Assembly (NCBI GenBank): GCA_944321185.1
Contig: CALUKH010000013.1
Location: 1-46,605, forward strand
Direction: 5' to 3'
Length of the DNA: 46,605 bases
Source: an uncultured Alistipes sp.
Lineage (GTDB): Bacteria; Bacteroidota; Bacteroidia; Bacteroidales; Rikenellaceae
The notes beneath the pieces are model-generated. The model was not told where the DNA came from. It saw only the letters and a list, made by a program, of their open reading frames with translations, and did not search any database. The translations under genes were made by a program, and so were the position numbers. This document shows positions 8,532 to 15,685 of this stretch, piece after piece; the first letter of the stretch is position 1, and each line of letters starts with the position of its first letter.

Positions 8532-10088
8532 TTATTTCTCGATCAGATCGTTGTCCTTGCGGTCGTGATAGTGGACCTCGACGATGCCCGTACTCTGGTC
8601 CTCGACGATCTTCAGCCGCACCTTGTACTTCCACTCCCAGCGGCGGCGCAGCGACCAGAAGCCCTTCTTGAGATACGACGCCACGTAGGGGCTGACGACC
8701 AGCTTGATGAACTTGCAGCCGCGGTCCTCCGTGAGGTACGAGATCTGGTTCTCGATCTTCTTGTCCAGCAGCACCGTAGGTTCGATCTTGCCGGTTCCGT
8801 TGCACGTCGGGCAGACGTCCGAGACACTCTCCACGGCCACCGGACGGACCCGCTGGCGCGTGATCTGCATCAGTCCGAACTTCGTCAGCGGCAGCACCGT
8901 ATGCTTGGCCTTGTCCGTGGCCATGAGCCGGACCATCTCGTCGTAGAGCGCCTGTTTGTTCTGGGCCTTGTGCAGGTCGATGAAGTCGATGATGACGATG
9001 CCGCCCAGGTCGCGCAGACGCAGCTGGCGGGCAATCTCCTTTGCCGCCGCCAGGTTCACGTCCATGGCCGTCTGCTCCTGATCGTCCTCGGCCTTGGTGC
9101 GGTTGCCCGAGTTGACGTCAATGACGTTCATCGCCTCGGTGTGTTCGATGATCAGGTAGGCGCCGCGTTTGAGTGATACGTACTTGGCAAACAGCGACTT
9201 GATCTGCTTCGAGATGTCGAAGTTGTCGAAGATCGGCACCGTACCCCGATAGAGTTTGACGATCTTCTCCTTTTCGGGATCGATCTGACGGATGTAGTTG
9301 CGGATGTCGTTGAACATCGCCTCGTCGTTGACGGCGATCTGCGAGAAGGAGCCGTTGAGCGAATCGCGGATGATCGTGTTGGCGCGGTTCATTTCGCTCA
9401 TCAACTGGGCCGGAGCCTGCGCCCCGCACTTCTTGATGGCCCCGCAGGTCTTGCGCCAACGGTCGATCTGGGTCTGAATATCGTGTTCGATGTCCTCGTC
9501 CTTGGCCTCCATGGCGGCCGTGCGGATGATCACGCCGAAGTTTTTCGGCAGCACCTCGGTAGCGATGCGTTTCAGACGGCGCTTCTCCTCGGCCGAGCGG
9601 ATCTTCTGCGACAGGTAGACCTTCGACGAGAAGGGAACCAGCACCACGTTGCGGCCGGCCAGCGAGATGTCCGACGTCAGACGCGGTCCCTTGGTCGAGA
9701 TGGCCTCCTTGGCCACCTGGACCATGATCTGCTGTCCGACCTGGAGATAGTCGCCGATCTTGCCCGTCTTTTCGACCGGGGGTTCGAGCTTCATGGTTTC
9801 GACACGCATGCCGCGTTTGCCGGGCTGCTGCGAGGCGACGAGCTTCTGCAGCGACGGGAACTGCTGCCCCAGGTCGAGGTAGTGGATGAAGGCATCCTTT
9901 TCGTGGCCGATGTTGACGAAAGCCGCATTCAGACCCGGCATGATCTTGCGCACCTTTCCGAGGTAAATGTCCCCCACGGCGAAACCCGTCTGACACTGCT
10001 CCTTGTTCAACTCGACAAGGACCTTGTCCTCGCACAGGGCAATGGTGATCTCGGTGGGGTTGACGTTTACGATTAACTCTCTGTTCAT
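8532..10088 (-). CDS. rng: Ribonuclease E/G family endoribonuclease
   Basis: 518 residues, RNase G size, lacking the long disordered C-terminus of enterobacterial RNase E. It cleaves single-stranded AU-rich RNA in rRNA maturation and mRNA decay. An S1-type RNA-binding domain lies around residues 37-125 (VGDIYLGKVRKIMPGLNAAFVNIG). The DNase I-like catalytic domain has the Mg-binding aspartates in VIDVNSGNRT (near 322) and VIIDFIDLH (near 367), and the zinc-link CPTCNGTG lies near 426. The GINGFIH-like S1 surface is recognisable. It is the first gene of the minus-strand run and has a structured leader of about 200 nt upstream (see 10089-10290). Confidence 0.95.
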   Translation of the reverse strand: MNRELIVNVNPTEITIALCEDKVLVELNKEQCQTGFAVGDIYLGKVRKIMPGLNAAFVNIGHEKDAFIHYLDLGQQFPSLQKLVASQQPGKRGMRVETMKLEPPVEKTGKIGDYLQVGQQIMVQVAKEAISTKGPRLTSDISLAGRNVVLVPFSSKVYLSQKIRSAEEKRRLKRIATEVLPKNFGVIIRTAAMEAKDEDIEHDIQTQIDRWRKTCGAIKKCGAQAPAQLMSEMNRANTIIRDSLNGSFSQIAVNDEAMFNDIRNYIRQIDPEKEKIVKLYRGTVPIFDNFDISKQIKSLFAKYVSLKRGAYLIIEHTEAMNVIDVNSGNRTKAEDDQEQTAMDVNLAAAKEIARQLRLRDLGGIVIIDFIDLHKAQNKQALYDEMVRLMATDKAKHTVLPLTKFGLMQITRQRVRPVAVESVSDVCPTCNGTGKIEPTVLLDKKIENQISYLTEDRGCKFIKLVVSPYVASYLKKGFWSLRRRWEWKYKVRLKIVEDQSTGIVEVHYHDRKDNDLIEK

Positions 10089-10290
10089 TTATATGTGTTC
10101 CGCAGTCCGGTGAAGCCGGCCGCGGTTTGGGCTGAAATTAGTAACTGGCGCCGCATTTTGGGATGAAGTGGCGGCAAACTCCAATGGAAAAGTCCGGCGC
10201 CCGGTCGCGGGGCGGGACCCGAAGGCGGTTTGCGGCTGATCAGCAAACCAATTGCAGGGCCTTGCGACGGCCCCGGAAGATGGTTTTCAG
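10089..10290 (-). promoter_or_regulatory. Leader region of rng with two adjacent hairpins
   Basis: This is a gene-free stretch between the terminator of the HU operon and the rng start codon. Two stem-loops lie close together: 10227-10233 (GGTTTGC) pairs with 10243-10249 (GCAAACC), and 10257-10261 (GGGCC) pairs with 10269-10273 (GGCCC). A GGCGCCGC/GCGGC pairing nearby adds further structure. I could not find a convincing TTTG/TAnnTTTG promoter for rng here. E. coli rne is autoregulated through a structured 5' leader; a similar role here is only an analogy. Confidence 0.35.
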
Positions 10291-10340
10291 AAAAATAGGT
10301 AAAGCTAAAAGAACCCGGGGGCCCCTTTAGCTTTATCTAT
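10291..10340 (-). terminator. Intrinsic terminator of the HU / 29-aa protein operon
   Basis: An A/T-rich stem of about 15 bp pairs 10295-10309 with 10326-10340 (one G-T wobble), with a GC-rich loop. On the minus strand it is followed by five T residues (AAAAA at 10291-10295 on the plus strand). It lies 24 bp after the stop of the 29-residue gene, in the right orientation. Confidence 0.75.
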
Positions 10341-10363
10341 TCGTTAGCACGAAGGTGCTACCC

Positions 10364-10453
10364 TTACTTTTTCTTGTGACGGTTCTTGCGCAGACGTTTT
10401 TTGCGCTTGTGGGTAGCCATCTTGTGACGCTTATGCTTCTTTCCGTTTGGCAT
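10364..10453 (-). CDS. 29-residue, highly basic AURKAIP1/COX24-domain (bS22/mS38-like) putative ribosomal protein
   Basis: The 90-nt frame encodes a 29-residue peptide starting MPNGKKHKRHKMATHKRKK and ending RLRKNRHKKK; about two thirds of the residues are Lys, Arg or His. It matches the tiny Bacteroidetes proteins annotated as AURKAIP1/COX24-domain proteins. That domain is related to mitochondrial small-subunit protein mS38 and mycobacterial bS22, which are buried in rRNA. A role as a small ribosomal-subunit protein is therefore likely by family, but not shown for this group here. It lies 35 bp downstream of HU on the same strand and is followed by an intrinsic terminator, so both form a short operon. 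An internal Met at residue 12 is an alternative start; the full form fits relatives that I recall. Confidence 0.8.
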   Translation of the reverse strand: MPNGKKHKRHKMATHKRKKRLRKNRHKKK

Positions 10454-10488
10454 AGTGGTTAAGATTTTAGAGGTTCTTTGTTTATCGA

Positions 10489-10761
10489 TTATTTCACCTT
10501 CGCCGCAAAGCTCTTGGCGGGCTTGAATGCGGGGATATTGTGTTCGGGGATGGTGATCGTCGTATTCTTCGAGATGTTGCGGGCCACCTTCTTGGCACGC
10601 TTCTTCACGATGAAACTTCCGAAGCCGCGAAGATACACATTATTCTTCTGGGTGAGCGACGTCTTGATGCTTTCCATGAAAGCCTCGACGATAGCCTGCA
10701 CCTGCACTTTCTCCACGCCGGTGCTCTTAGCGATTTCGCTTACGATATCAGCCTTTGTCAT
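10489..10761 (-). CDS. HU/IHF-family nucleoid DNA-binding protein
   Basis: 90 residues, the standard HU length. It opens MTKADIVSEIAKSTGV (dimerisation helices), has the GFGSFIVKKRA beta-strand and NTTITIPEHNIPAFKPAKSF at the end, corresponding to the DNA-intercalating arm and the C-terminal helix. The arm has the order T-I-P-x-x-x-x-P-A-F-K-P; the proline inserted between DNA bases in HU/IHF is present. It acts as an architectural DNA-bending dimer. It is transcribed from its own divergent promoter (10807-10841), co-oriented with the downstream 29-residue protein. HU versus IHF subunit cannot be separated by eye. Confidence 0.95.
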   Translation of the reverse strand: MTKADIVSEIAKSTGVEKVQVQAIVEAFMESIKTSLTQKNNVYLRGFGSFIVKKRAKKVARNISKNTTITIPEHNIPAFKPAKSFAAKVK

Positions 10762-10806
10762 GTCTTATGGTATTTAAAATTAAGTTCATCCGAATGATTC
10801 GGAGTG

Positions 10807-10841
10807 CAAATATACGCTTTATTTGAATTTCCGCCAACAAA
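10807..10841 (-). promoter_or_regulatory. Bacteroidetes-type promoter for HU
   Basis: On the minus strand the -7 element TATATTTG (plus 10807-10814) fits TAnnTTTG exactly. A -33-like GTTG (10835-10838) lies 20 bp upstream, and a TTTG (10838-10841) lies 23 bp upstream. The start codon follows about 46 nt after the -7 element. Confidence 0.7.
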
Positions 10842-11065
10842 CCGCAATTTTTTTTCACCTTTTTTCAGCGGAAGCGTACGGTTCACGCTTCCAGCACGAT
10901 ACCGGAACGAACGCAAATCCCGGGCCAAAAGGCGAAGCGTGCGGAATCGGCGCCTCCGCGCACGACCGTCCGGCGGATCAATCCGCCCGGTCCGGCAGCC
11001 GCGCGGGAAAACGAGGCTCCCCCGGCCGAAGAAATCCCGCCGGTCACCCAATAAAGCGCATGTTT

Positions 11066-11096
11066 TTTGCGTTTGATGGTAAAATCACTATTTTTG
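11066..11096 (+). promoter_or_regulatory. Bacteroidetes-type promoter for porX
   Basis: A perfect -33 TTTG (11066-11069), 19 bp, and a perfect -7 TATTTTTG (11089-11096), ending 21 nt before the porX ATG. The 5' untranslated region must be very short. Confidence 0.8.
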
Positions 11097-11117
11097 TAAT
11101 CCCAAAACCGATTAGGT

Positions 11118-12668
11118 ATGGTCAAAATACTCTGGGTCGACGACGAAGTCGAACTGCTCAAACCCCACGTCCTGTTCCTCCAACAGAAGGGATACGAGGT
11201 CGACACCTGCAACAACGGGTACGACGCCATCGACATGGCCTCGGAAGGCTCCTACGATCTGATTATCCTCGACGAGATGATGCCCGGCATGACGGGGCTC
11301 GAAACCCTCCCCAAAATCAAGGAGGTGCGCCCCACGACACCCGTCATCATGGTCACCAAAAGCGAGGAGGAGAACATCATGGACAAGGCCGTCGGTTCGA
11401 AGATCGCCGACTACCTGATCAAGCCCGTCAACCCCAACCAGGTGCTCCTCTCCATCAAGAAGAACGTCCACCAGCAGCAGCTCGTCACCGAACAGACCAC
11501 GGCCGACTACCGCTCGGAATTCGGACGCATCTCCGCCTCGTTGCAGATGGCCGAGACCTTCGCCGACTGGTGCTCGCTCTACCGCAGGCTCACGGCCTGG
11601 GAGATCGAGCTCGGCGAGTCGACCGACGAGAGCATCAAGGAGGTGCTCACCTACCAGAAGACCGAAGCCAATCAGGAGTTCTGCAAGTTCGTGCGCCGCA
11701 ACTACTACAACTGGATCAACCGCCGCTCGGACGACACGCCGGTGATGTCGCACACGCTCATGCGCACGAAGATCTTCCCCGTGGCGGACGAGAACCCGAA
11801 GACCACGCTGCTGCTGATCGACAACTTCCGCTACGACCAGTGGCGGGCCATCTCGTCGCTCCTGCGCGGCTACTACGACGTCCAGCAGGACGACTTCTAC
11901 TGCGCGATCCTGCCCACGGCCACACAGTACGCCCGCAATGCGATCTTCGCCGGGCTGATGCCGCTGGCCATCGACAAGCTGATGCCCAACAAGTGGCTCA
12001 ACGACAACGAGGAGGGCGGCAAGAACCAGTACGAGGAGGAGTTCCTGCGGCGGCTCATGAGCCGCAACGGCAAGACATGGAAATTCACCTTCGACAAGCT
12101 CGTGCGCCCGGAGCAGGGCCGCAAGCTGGTGGACAACATCCAGAAGATCTACGACGCCGACTTCTCGGTGATCGTCTACAACTTCCTCGACATCCTCTCG
12201 CACGCCCGCACCGAAACGGACATCATCCGCGAACTGACCGAGGACGAGGCGGCCTTCCGTTCGCTGACCCGCTCGTGGTTCGAGCATTCGGACCTCTACA
12301 CCATCCTGCGACTGCTCTCGGAGCGCGGACACACGGTCGTGATCACCTCGGACCACGGCACCATCCGCGTCGACAACCCCGTCAAGGTGACCGGCGACCG
12401 CGAAACCTCGACCAACCTGCGCTACAAGACGGGCCGCAACCTGGCCTACAACTCGCGCGAAGTCTACGAGGTGCTGCGCCCCGAGGACATCCAGCTGCCG
12501 TCGAGCAACCTCACCTCGAGCTACATCTTCGCCTACAATTCGGATTTCCTGGTCTACAACAACGACGCCAACCGCCACATCCGTTACTACCGCAATACGT
12601 TCCAGCACGGCGGCATCTCGATGGAGGAGATGATCGTTCCGTACCTCGTACTCAAACCGAAACAATAA
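11118..12668 (+). CDS. porX: PorX-like response regulator with PglZ phosphodiesterase domain
   Basis: 516 residues. An N-terminal receiver domain (about 1-120) shows the acidic pair in WVDDE, the phosphoacceptor Asp52 in LIILDEMMPGMTG, and the conserved Thr and Lys (VTKSEEE; YLIKPVNP). After a helical linker comes a PglZ/alkaline-phosphatase-superfamily domain with metal-site segments LLLIDNFRYDQW, VIVYNFLDILSH and VVITSDHGTI. In Porphyromonas, PorX with PorY controls type IX secretion genes through SigP, and the PglZ domain has been reported to cleave oligonucleotides. Here the gene has its own consensus promoter and is followed by tsaE 8 bp later, a known Bacteroidetes order. No PorY, SigP or T9SS structural gene is in the window, so the regulated process is inference. 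Confidence 0.9.
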   Translation: MVKILWVDDEVELLKPHVLFLQQKGYEVDTCNNGYDAIDMASEGSYDLIILDEMMPGMTGLETLPKIKEVRPTTPVIMVTKSEEENIMDKAVGSKIADYLIKPVNPNQVLLSIKKNVHQQQLVTEQTTADYRSEFGRISASLQMAETFADWCSLYRRLTAWEIELGESTDESIKEVLTYQKTEANQEFCKFVRRNYYNWINRRSDDTPVMSHTLMRTKIFPVADENPKTTLLLIDNFRYDQWRAISSLLRGYYDVQQDDFYCAILPTATQYARNAIFAGLMPLAIDKLMPNKWLNDNEEGGKNQYEEEFLRRLMSRNGKTWKFTFDKLVRPEQGRKLVDNIQKIYDADFSVIVYNFLDILSHARTETDIIRELTEDEAAFRSLTRSWFEHSDLYTILRLLSERGHTVVITSDHGTIRVDNPVKVTGDRETSTNLRYKTGRNLAYNSREVYEVLRPEDIQLPSSNLTSSYIFAYNSDFLVYNNDANRHIRYYRNTFQHGGISMEEMIVPYLVLKPKQ

Positions 12669-12676
12669 CACACGCC

Positions 12677-13093
12677 ATGAGAACCATCCATATCACCTGT
12701 CAGGAGGAGCTGCCGCAGGTGGCCCGCGCGATCATCGAGTCGCTGGGCCGCCGCACGGTGGTGGCCTTCCGCGGCGAGATGGGCGCCGGAAAGACGACGC
12801 TCATCCGCGAAATCGCAGCCCAGCTCGGCGCCACGGATACCGTGACCAGCCCCACATTCGCCATCGTCAACCAGTACAAGGGCCAGGGCAACCGCCGCAT
12901 CTTCCATTTCGACTTCTACCGCATCGACGACGTGCGCGAAGCCTTCGACTTCGGCTACGAGGAGTACTTCTACTCGGGCGATCTGTGTCTGGTGGAGTGG
13001 CCCGAGAAGATCGAGGCGCTGCTGCCCGACAACGTCATGACGGTGCGCATCACCGTCGACAGCGACACGGCCCGCACCTTCGAGATCGACTGA
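12677..13093 (+). CDS. tsaE: tRNA threonylcarbamoyladenosine biosynthesis ATPase TsaE
   Basis: 138 residues, typical for TsaE. It works with TsaB and TsaD to transfer the threonylcarbamoyl group to A37 of ANN-decoding tRNAs. Visible motifs are Walker A GEMGAGKTTLIRE (about 34-46), the switch-like TSPTFAIVNQY, a HFDFYRI segment and the Walker-B-like CLVEWPEKIE. The ATG was chosen because it begins the family-typical N-terminus (MRTIHITCQEELP) 8 bp after the porX stop. A longer frame upstream overlaps porX antisense-like sequence and is not credible. Confidence 0.95.
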   Translation: MRTIHITCQEELPQVARAIIESLGRRTVVAFRGEMGAGKTTLIREIAAQLGATDTVTSPTFAIVNQYKGQGNRRIFHFDFYRIDDVREAFDFGYEEYFYSGDLCLVEWPEKIEALLPDNVMTVRITVDSDTARTFEID

Positions 13094-13174
13094 TCGCACG
13101 TGCACCGCTCCGCCCCATCCACTTACCCCCCCTCAAGAAGATTCACCCGAAATCCACACCCGTCAAGACAACCC

Positions 13175-13597
13175 ATGAAAATGCAGGAATACATCTCGAA
13201 ACAACACCAGATTCTGCGCCCGGCAGAACAGATCTACGCCCTGATCAGCCGCTTCGACAACCTCACGCCGGCCCTGGCCGACCGCGTCGAGGAGTGGCAG
13301 GCCACCGAAGACCGCTGCTCGTTCAAGGCCAAGGGCTTCACCGTGAAGCTGCGCATGGACGAGCGCGTCGAACCCAAACACGTCAAGATCGTCGGTGACG
13401 AGGGCGGCGTGCCGATGGACTTCGCCTTCTGGATCCAGCTGCACAAGGTCTCCGACACGGACACCCGCATGCGGCTCGTGCTGCACATCGAGCTGAACAT
13501 GATGATGAAGATGATGCTGGGCTCGAAGCTCCAGGGGGCCATCGACCAGATTGCCGAGGGCATCGCCACGGCCATGAACCAGGCCCCGGCATACTGA
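13175..13597 (+). CDS. START/SRPBCC-like conserved protein
   Basis: 140 residues with no signal peptide, so cytosolic. The pattern of an N-terminal strand, short helices (EQIYALISRFDNL), a curved beta-sheet (CSFKAKGFTVKLRMDERV; AFWIQLHKVSD; RMRLVLHIELNMMMKMML) and a long C-terminal helix (KLQGAIDQIAEGIATAMNQ) fits a START-like (SRPBCC/polyketide-cyclase) hydrophobic-ligand cavity. The ligand is not known. It lies 81 bp after tsaE in the same direction and is probably in the same transcription unit. An upstream in-frame start would add a Pro/Arg-rich tail unlike the family. Confidence 0.75.
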   Translation: MKMQEYISKQHQILRPAEQIYALISRFDNLTPALADRVEEWQATEDRCSFKAKGFTVKLRMDERVEPKHVKIVGDEGGVPMDFAFWIQLHKVSDTDTRMRLVLHIELNMMMKMMLGSKLQGAIDQIAEGIATAMNQAPAY

Positions 13598-13626
13598 CGG
13601 CAGCAGCAAAAGCTACAAAACGGCAG

Positions 13627-13658
13627 AAGCGGTCTCTGAATGGTTTCAGAGACCGCTT
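13627..13658. terminator. Perfect 14-bp hairpin between convergent genes
   Basis: 13627-13640 pairs perfectly with 13645-13658 around a 4-nt loop. There is no long T run on either side, so its strength as an intrinsic terminator is uncertain, but it sits where transcription from both directions should stop. Confidence 0.55.
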
Positions 13659-13683
13659 GCTGATGTCCGGCACACGCCCGAGG

Positions 13684-13995
13684 TCAGATCCGCGGCTTCA
13701 GAGCCATGCGGATCACCAGCGACAGGGCATAGATCAGCAACCCGTAGAGGATCGGGATGCAGGCGACGCGCAGACCTCCGGCCAACAGCGCGAGAGCCAC
13801 TTCACCAGCCCCACGCACGTAACCGAGCATCTGCGAGATGCCCAACAGCGTAAAGACCGCCCCCGAAGTGAGGGCCAGCAGTCCGATTTCGCGAATCCAG
13901 GCGGGAGCCTTCCAGGCCGCAAAGAGCAGTCCGACGAGTTCGAGGGTCAGCAGGGTCATGCCCCACAGACCGCCTTCGATAAAGAGTTGGAACAT
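13684..13995 (-). CDS. Small MotA/TolQ/ExbB-like inner-membrane protein
   Basis: 103 residues with about three membrane helices. The start MFQLFIEGGLWGMTLLTLE and the C-terminal VALALLAGGLRVACIPILYGLLIYALSL resemble the helix pair of MotA/TolQ/ExbB proton-channel subunits, especially the LAGGLxV-LYGL pattern of short Bacteroidetes members. It lacks the long cytoplasmic loop of full-size ExbB. I start at the ATG at 13995; a TTG two codons earlier is less likely. It is divergent from the LytTR gene. A motor or energy-coupling role is inference, as no TolR/ExbD partner lies next to it. Confidence 0.55.
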   Translation of the reverse strand: MFQLFIEGGLWGMTLLTLELVGLLFAAWKAPAWIREIGLLALTSGAVFTLLGISQMLGYVRGAGEVALALLAGGLRVACIPILYGLLIYALSLVIRMALKPRI

Positions 13996-14037
13996 ACGCA
14001 AACGTTTTAAGAGATTTTACGGGACCATTCCCGAAGA

Positions 14038-14045
14038 CAAAGGTA
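14038..14045 (-). promoter_or_regulatory. Candidate -7 element for the ExbB-like gene
   Basis: TACCTTTG on the minus strand fits TAnnTTTG exactly and lies 42 nt before the ATG. The best -33 candidate is TTCG 21 bp further upstream (plus 14067-14070). Confidence 0.5.
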
Positions 14046-14151
14046 GAAACCGAGCCCGCAAAAAATCGAAAAACAGCGTCGTCGAAACCCTGCACGGCCC
14101 GGTAGAAACCCCTCGAAGAGCCTATCGGCCCCCGGATGCGGTCCCGACACG

Positions 14152-14183
14152 ATTGGCGGTCGCGGAGAATTCACCTATATTTG
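14152..14183 (+). promoter_or_regulatory. Bacteroidetes-type promoter for the LytTR gene
   Basis: ATTG (14152-14155), 20 bp, then a perfect -7 TATATTTG (14176-14183), 23 nt before the chosen ATG. The promoter lies inside any longer reading of this gene and so supports the ATG at 14207. Confidence 0.7.
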
Positions 14184-14206
14184 CCGGCGTCAAAAACCGT
14201 CTCGCT

Positions 14207-14926
14207 ATGAAACAGAATCTGCCCTTTCTCTGGTGGCTTGTCTCGACTGCAGCTATTGCCGGACTCTTCGCGGCGATGGGTTACCAGGCCGATCAGGCCG
14301 TGCTGTTGGCCGTCGTCTTCCTGCCCGGAATGATTGTGCTGCGCTACTTCGTGCCGCAACTGTCGTTTGCCGATCGTCGCAAAGGGCTGGCCCATGCGCT
14401 CTGTCTGCTCTGTGCGGTCGTGACGATCGAATGCCTTGCGCTGGTGTTCGGCCACCGGGCTGCCTTCGACACGCTGCCCGACACACTGCCCGGCATGGCA
14501 TTCAATCCACTCTTCATTGCGCTGCTGCTCGTGGCGTTTATCGTTCCGGAGCAGTTGCTCGAACACTACACGGCCCGGCAGCATTTCCGCGATACGAAAC
14601 TGACATTCACCTCCGAGCGTCGGAAAATCACGCTCGATCCCGCCGTGATACTCTACCTCGAATCGAACGACGACGAGGTCTGGATCCGCACCGTCCCGGG
14701 TGAATCCTTCCGCACGAAAACACGCATTTCGCAATGGGAGGCACTGCTCGACCAGCGCTTCCTGCGCGTCCACCGCTCCTACATTGTCAACACGGAACAC
14801 ATCGATGAATGGCATCCGACCCGCATCCGTATCGGCGACCGACAGATCGAAATCTCCAGAAAATACAAGGATCTGGTGCGCGACCGTCTCGGACGTGAAC
14901 TCCGAGCGGACACCTCTCAAGAGTAA
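14207..14926 (+). CDS. Membrane-anchored LytTR-family transcription regulator
   Basis: 239 residues. The N-terminal 125 or so residues form four hydrophobic helices (FLWWLVSTAAIAGLFAAMGY; AVLLAVVFLPGMIVL; LCLLCAVVTIECLALVFG; LFIALLLVAFIVP). A short linker leads to a LytTR DNA-binding domain (about 136-235), with the strands TFTSERRKITLDPAVILYLE, the typical TRISQWEALL helix and FLRVHRSYIVNTEHI. There is no receiver domain, so this is a one-component, membrane-bound regulator rather than a LytR/AgrA-type partner of a kinase. A much longer in-frame reading begins upstream of the promoter and is rejected. Target genes are unknown. Confidence 0.85.
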   Translation: MKQNLPFLWWLVSTAAIAGLFAAMGYQADQAVLLAVVFLPGMIVLRYFVPQLSFADRRKGLAHALCLLCAVVTIECLALVFGHRAAFDTLPDTLPGMAFNPLFIALLLVAFIVPEQLLEHYTARQHFRDTKLTFTSERRKITLDPAVILYLESNDDEVWIRTVPGESFRTKTRISQWEALLDQRFLRVHRSYIVNTEHIDEWHPTRIRIGDRQIEISRKYKDLVRDRLGRELRADTSQE

Positions 14927-15023
14927 AAGGATTCTGCGCTCCGGGCAGCATCGGAACAACCACCCGACATCATTCGGCAGGCGGAGCGGGTGTAAAAATC
15001 GACGGTTTCGGACCGGCAGGCGG

Positions 15024-15626
15024 CTACCGGAGCATTGCCTCGGCCACGCGGCGGATCGTCGGGAAAGCTTCGCGCACGTGTTGCGCGGCCTCGGCCGGCG
15101 TACACCACACGACGCTTTCGATTCCCTCCTCGGTCTGAGGCTGCAGGGCCGAGGCCCCGACGGTCCGCAGTTCGAACCAGCGGGTCTGCTTCAACTCCCA
15201 GCGCGAGGTCTTCGGGAACCAGTAGGCGTGCAGCGTCGCACAGAGCGGCCGCACCACCTCGCTCCGCACGCCGGTCTCCTCCTCGACCTCGCGCACGGCA
15301 CACGTCTCGATGCTTTCGCCCGCTTCGAGATGCCCCTTCGGCAGATCCCAACGGCCGTTGCGGTGGATCAGCAGCCAGCGGCCCCGGTCGTCGACCACCA
15401 CACCGCCGCCCGCCTCAACCCACGCAAACTGCGCGGCAAAGGCGGCGAACGTCGTTTCGGGCGTGGCCGAAACCACCGCCACGAAGTTGTGCGATTCGAG
15501 AAAATTCAGTATCTTGGCGCGTGATATGCCGCCGTCGGGATCCGCCGGCACGGAGTACCACTCGCCACTGGGCGCCGAAGCGGTGAAAATCACCGCCTTG
15601 TCGGCGAAATAGACGGTACGGTCCAT
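15024..15626 (-). CDS. NUDIX hydrolase
   Basis: 200 residues. A complete Nudix box starts GHLEAGES and ends AVREVEEETGV, with the Gly, Glu, Arg-Glu and Glu-Glu spacing of GX5EX7REUXEEXGU. It hydrolyses nucleoside diphosphates linked to another group; the exact substrate cannot be read. About 85 residues precede the Nudix fold (strand GGGVVVDDRGRWLLIHR), an N-terminal extension that appears in Bacteroidetes relatives. I start at MDRTVYFADK, directly after a consensus promoter; upstream in-frame codons fall within that promoter. It is divergent from the S9 peptidase gene by 59 bp. Confidence 0.88.
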   Translation of the reverse strand: MDRTVYFADKAVIFTASAPSGEWYSVPADPDGGISRAKILNFLESHNFVAVVSATPETTFAAFAAQFAWVEAGGGVVVDDRGRWLLIHRNGRWDLPKGHLEAGESIETCAVREVEEETGVRSEVVRPLCATLHAYWFPKTSRWELKQTRWFELRTVGASALQPQTEEGIESVVWCTPAEAAQHVREAFPTIRRVAEAMLR

Positions 15627-15650
15627 GTCATGAAACATTTTTTCGAACTC

Positions 15651-15681
15651 CAAAAATACGAATAAATAGGACAACCTCAAC
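15651..15681 (-). promoter_or_regulatory. Bacteroidetes-type promoter for the Nudix gene
   Basis: Minus-strand -7 TATTTTTG (plus 15651-15658), 19 bp spacer, and GTTG at 15678-15681. The divergent S9 peptidase ATG is only 5 bp beyond this element. Confidence 0.65.
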
Positions 15682-15685
15682 GAAA

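Larger units (their letters stand above)
10762..11117. other. Divergent intergenic region between HU and porX
   Basis: 356 bp without a gene. It holds the HU promoter near its left end and the porX promoter near its right end. The middle (about 10870-11050) is GC-rich with many CCG/CGG runs, and I see no gene, clear repeat or RNA structure in it. Confidence 0.6.

Noticed and set aside
10823-12676. Upstream extension of tsaE through porX in another frame
   Set aside because: The translated product before the tsaE ATG is low-complexity His/Arg/Pro sequence and overlaps a complete porX.
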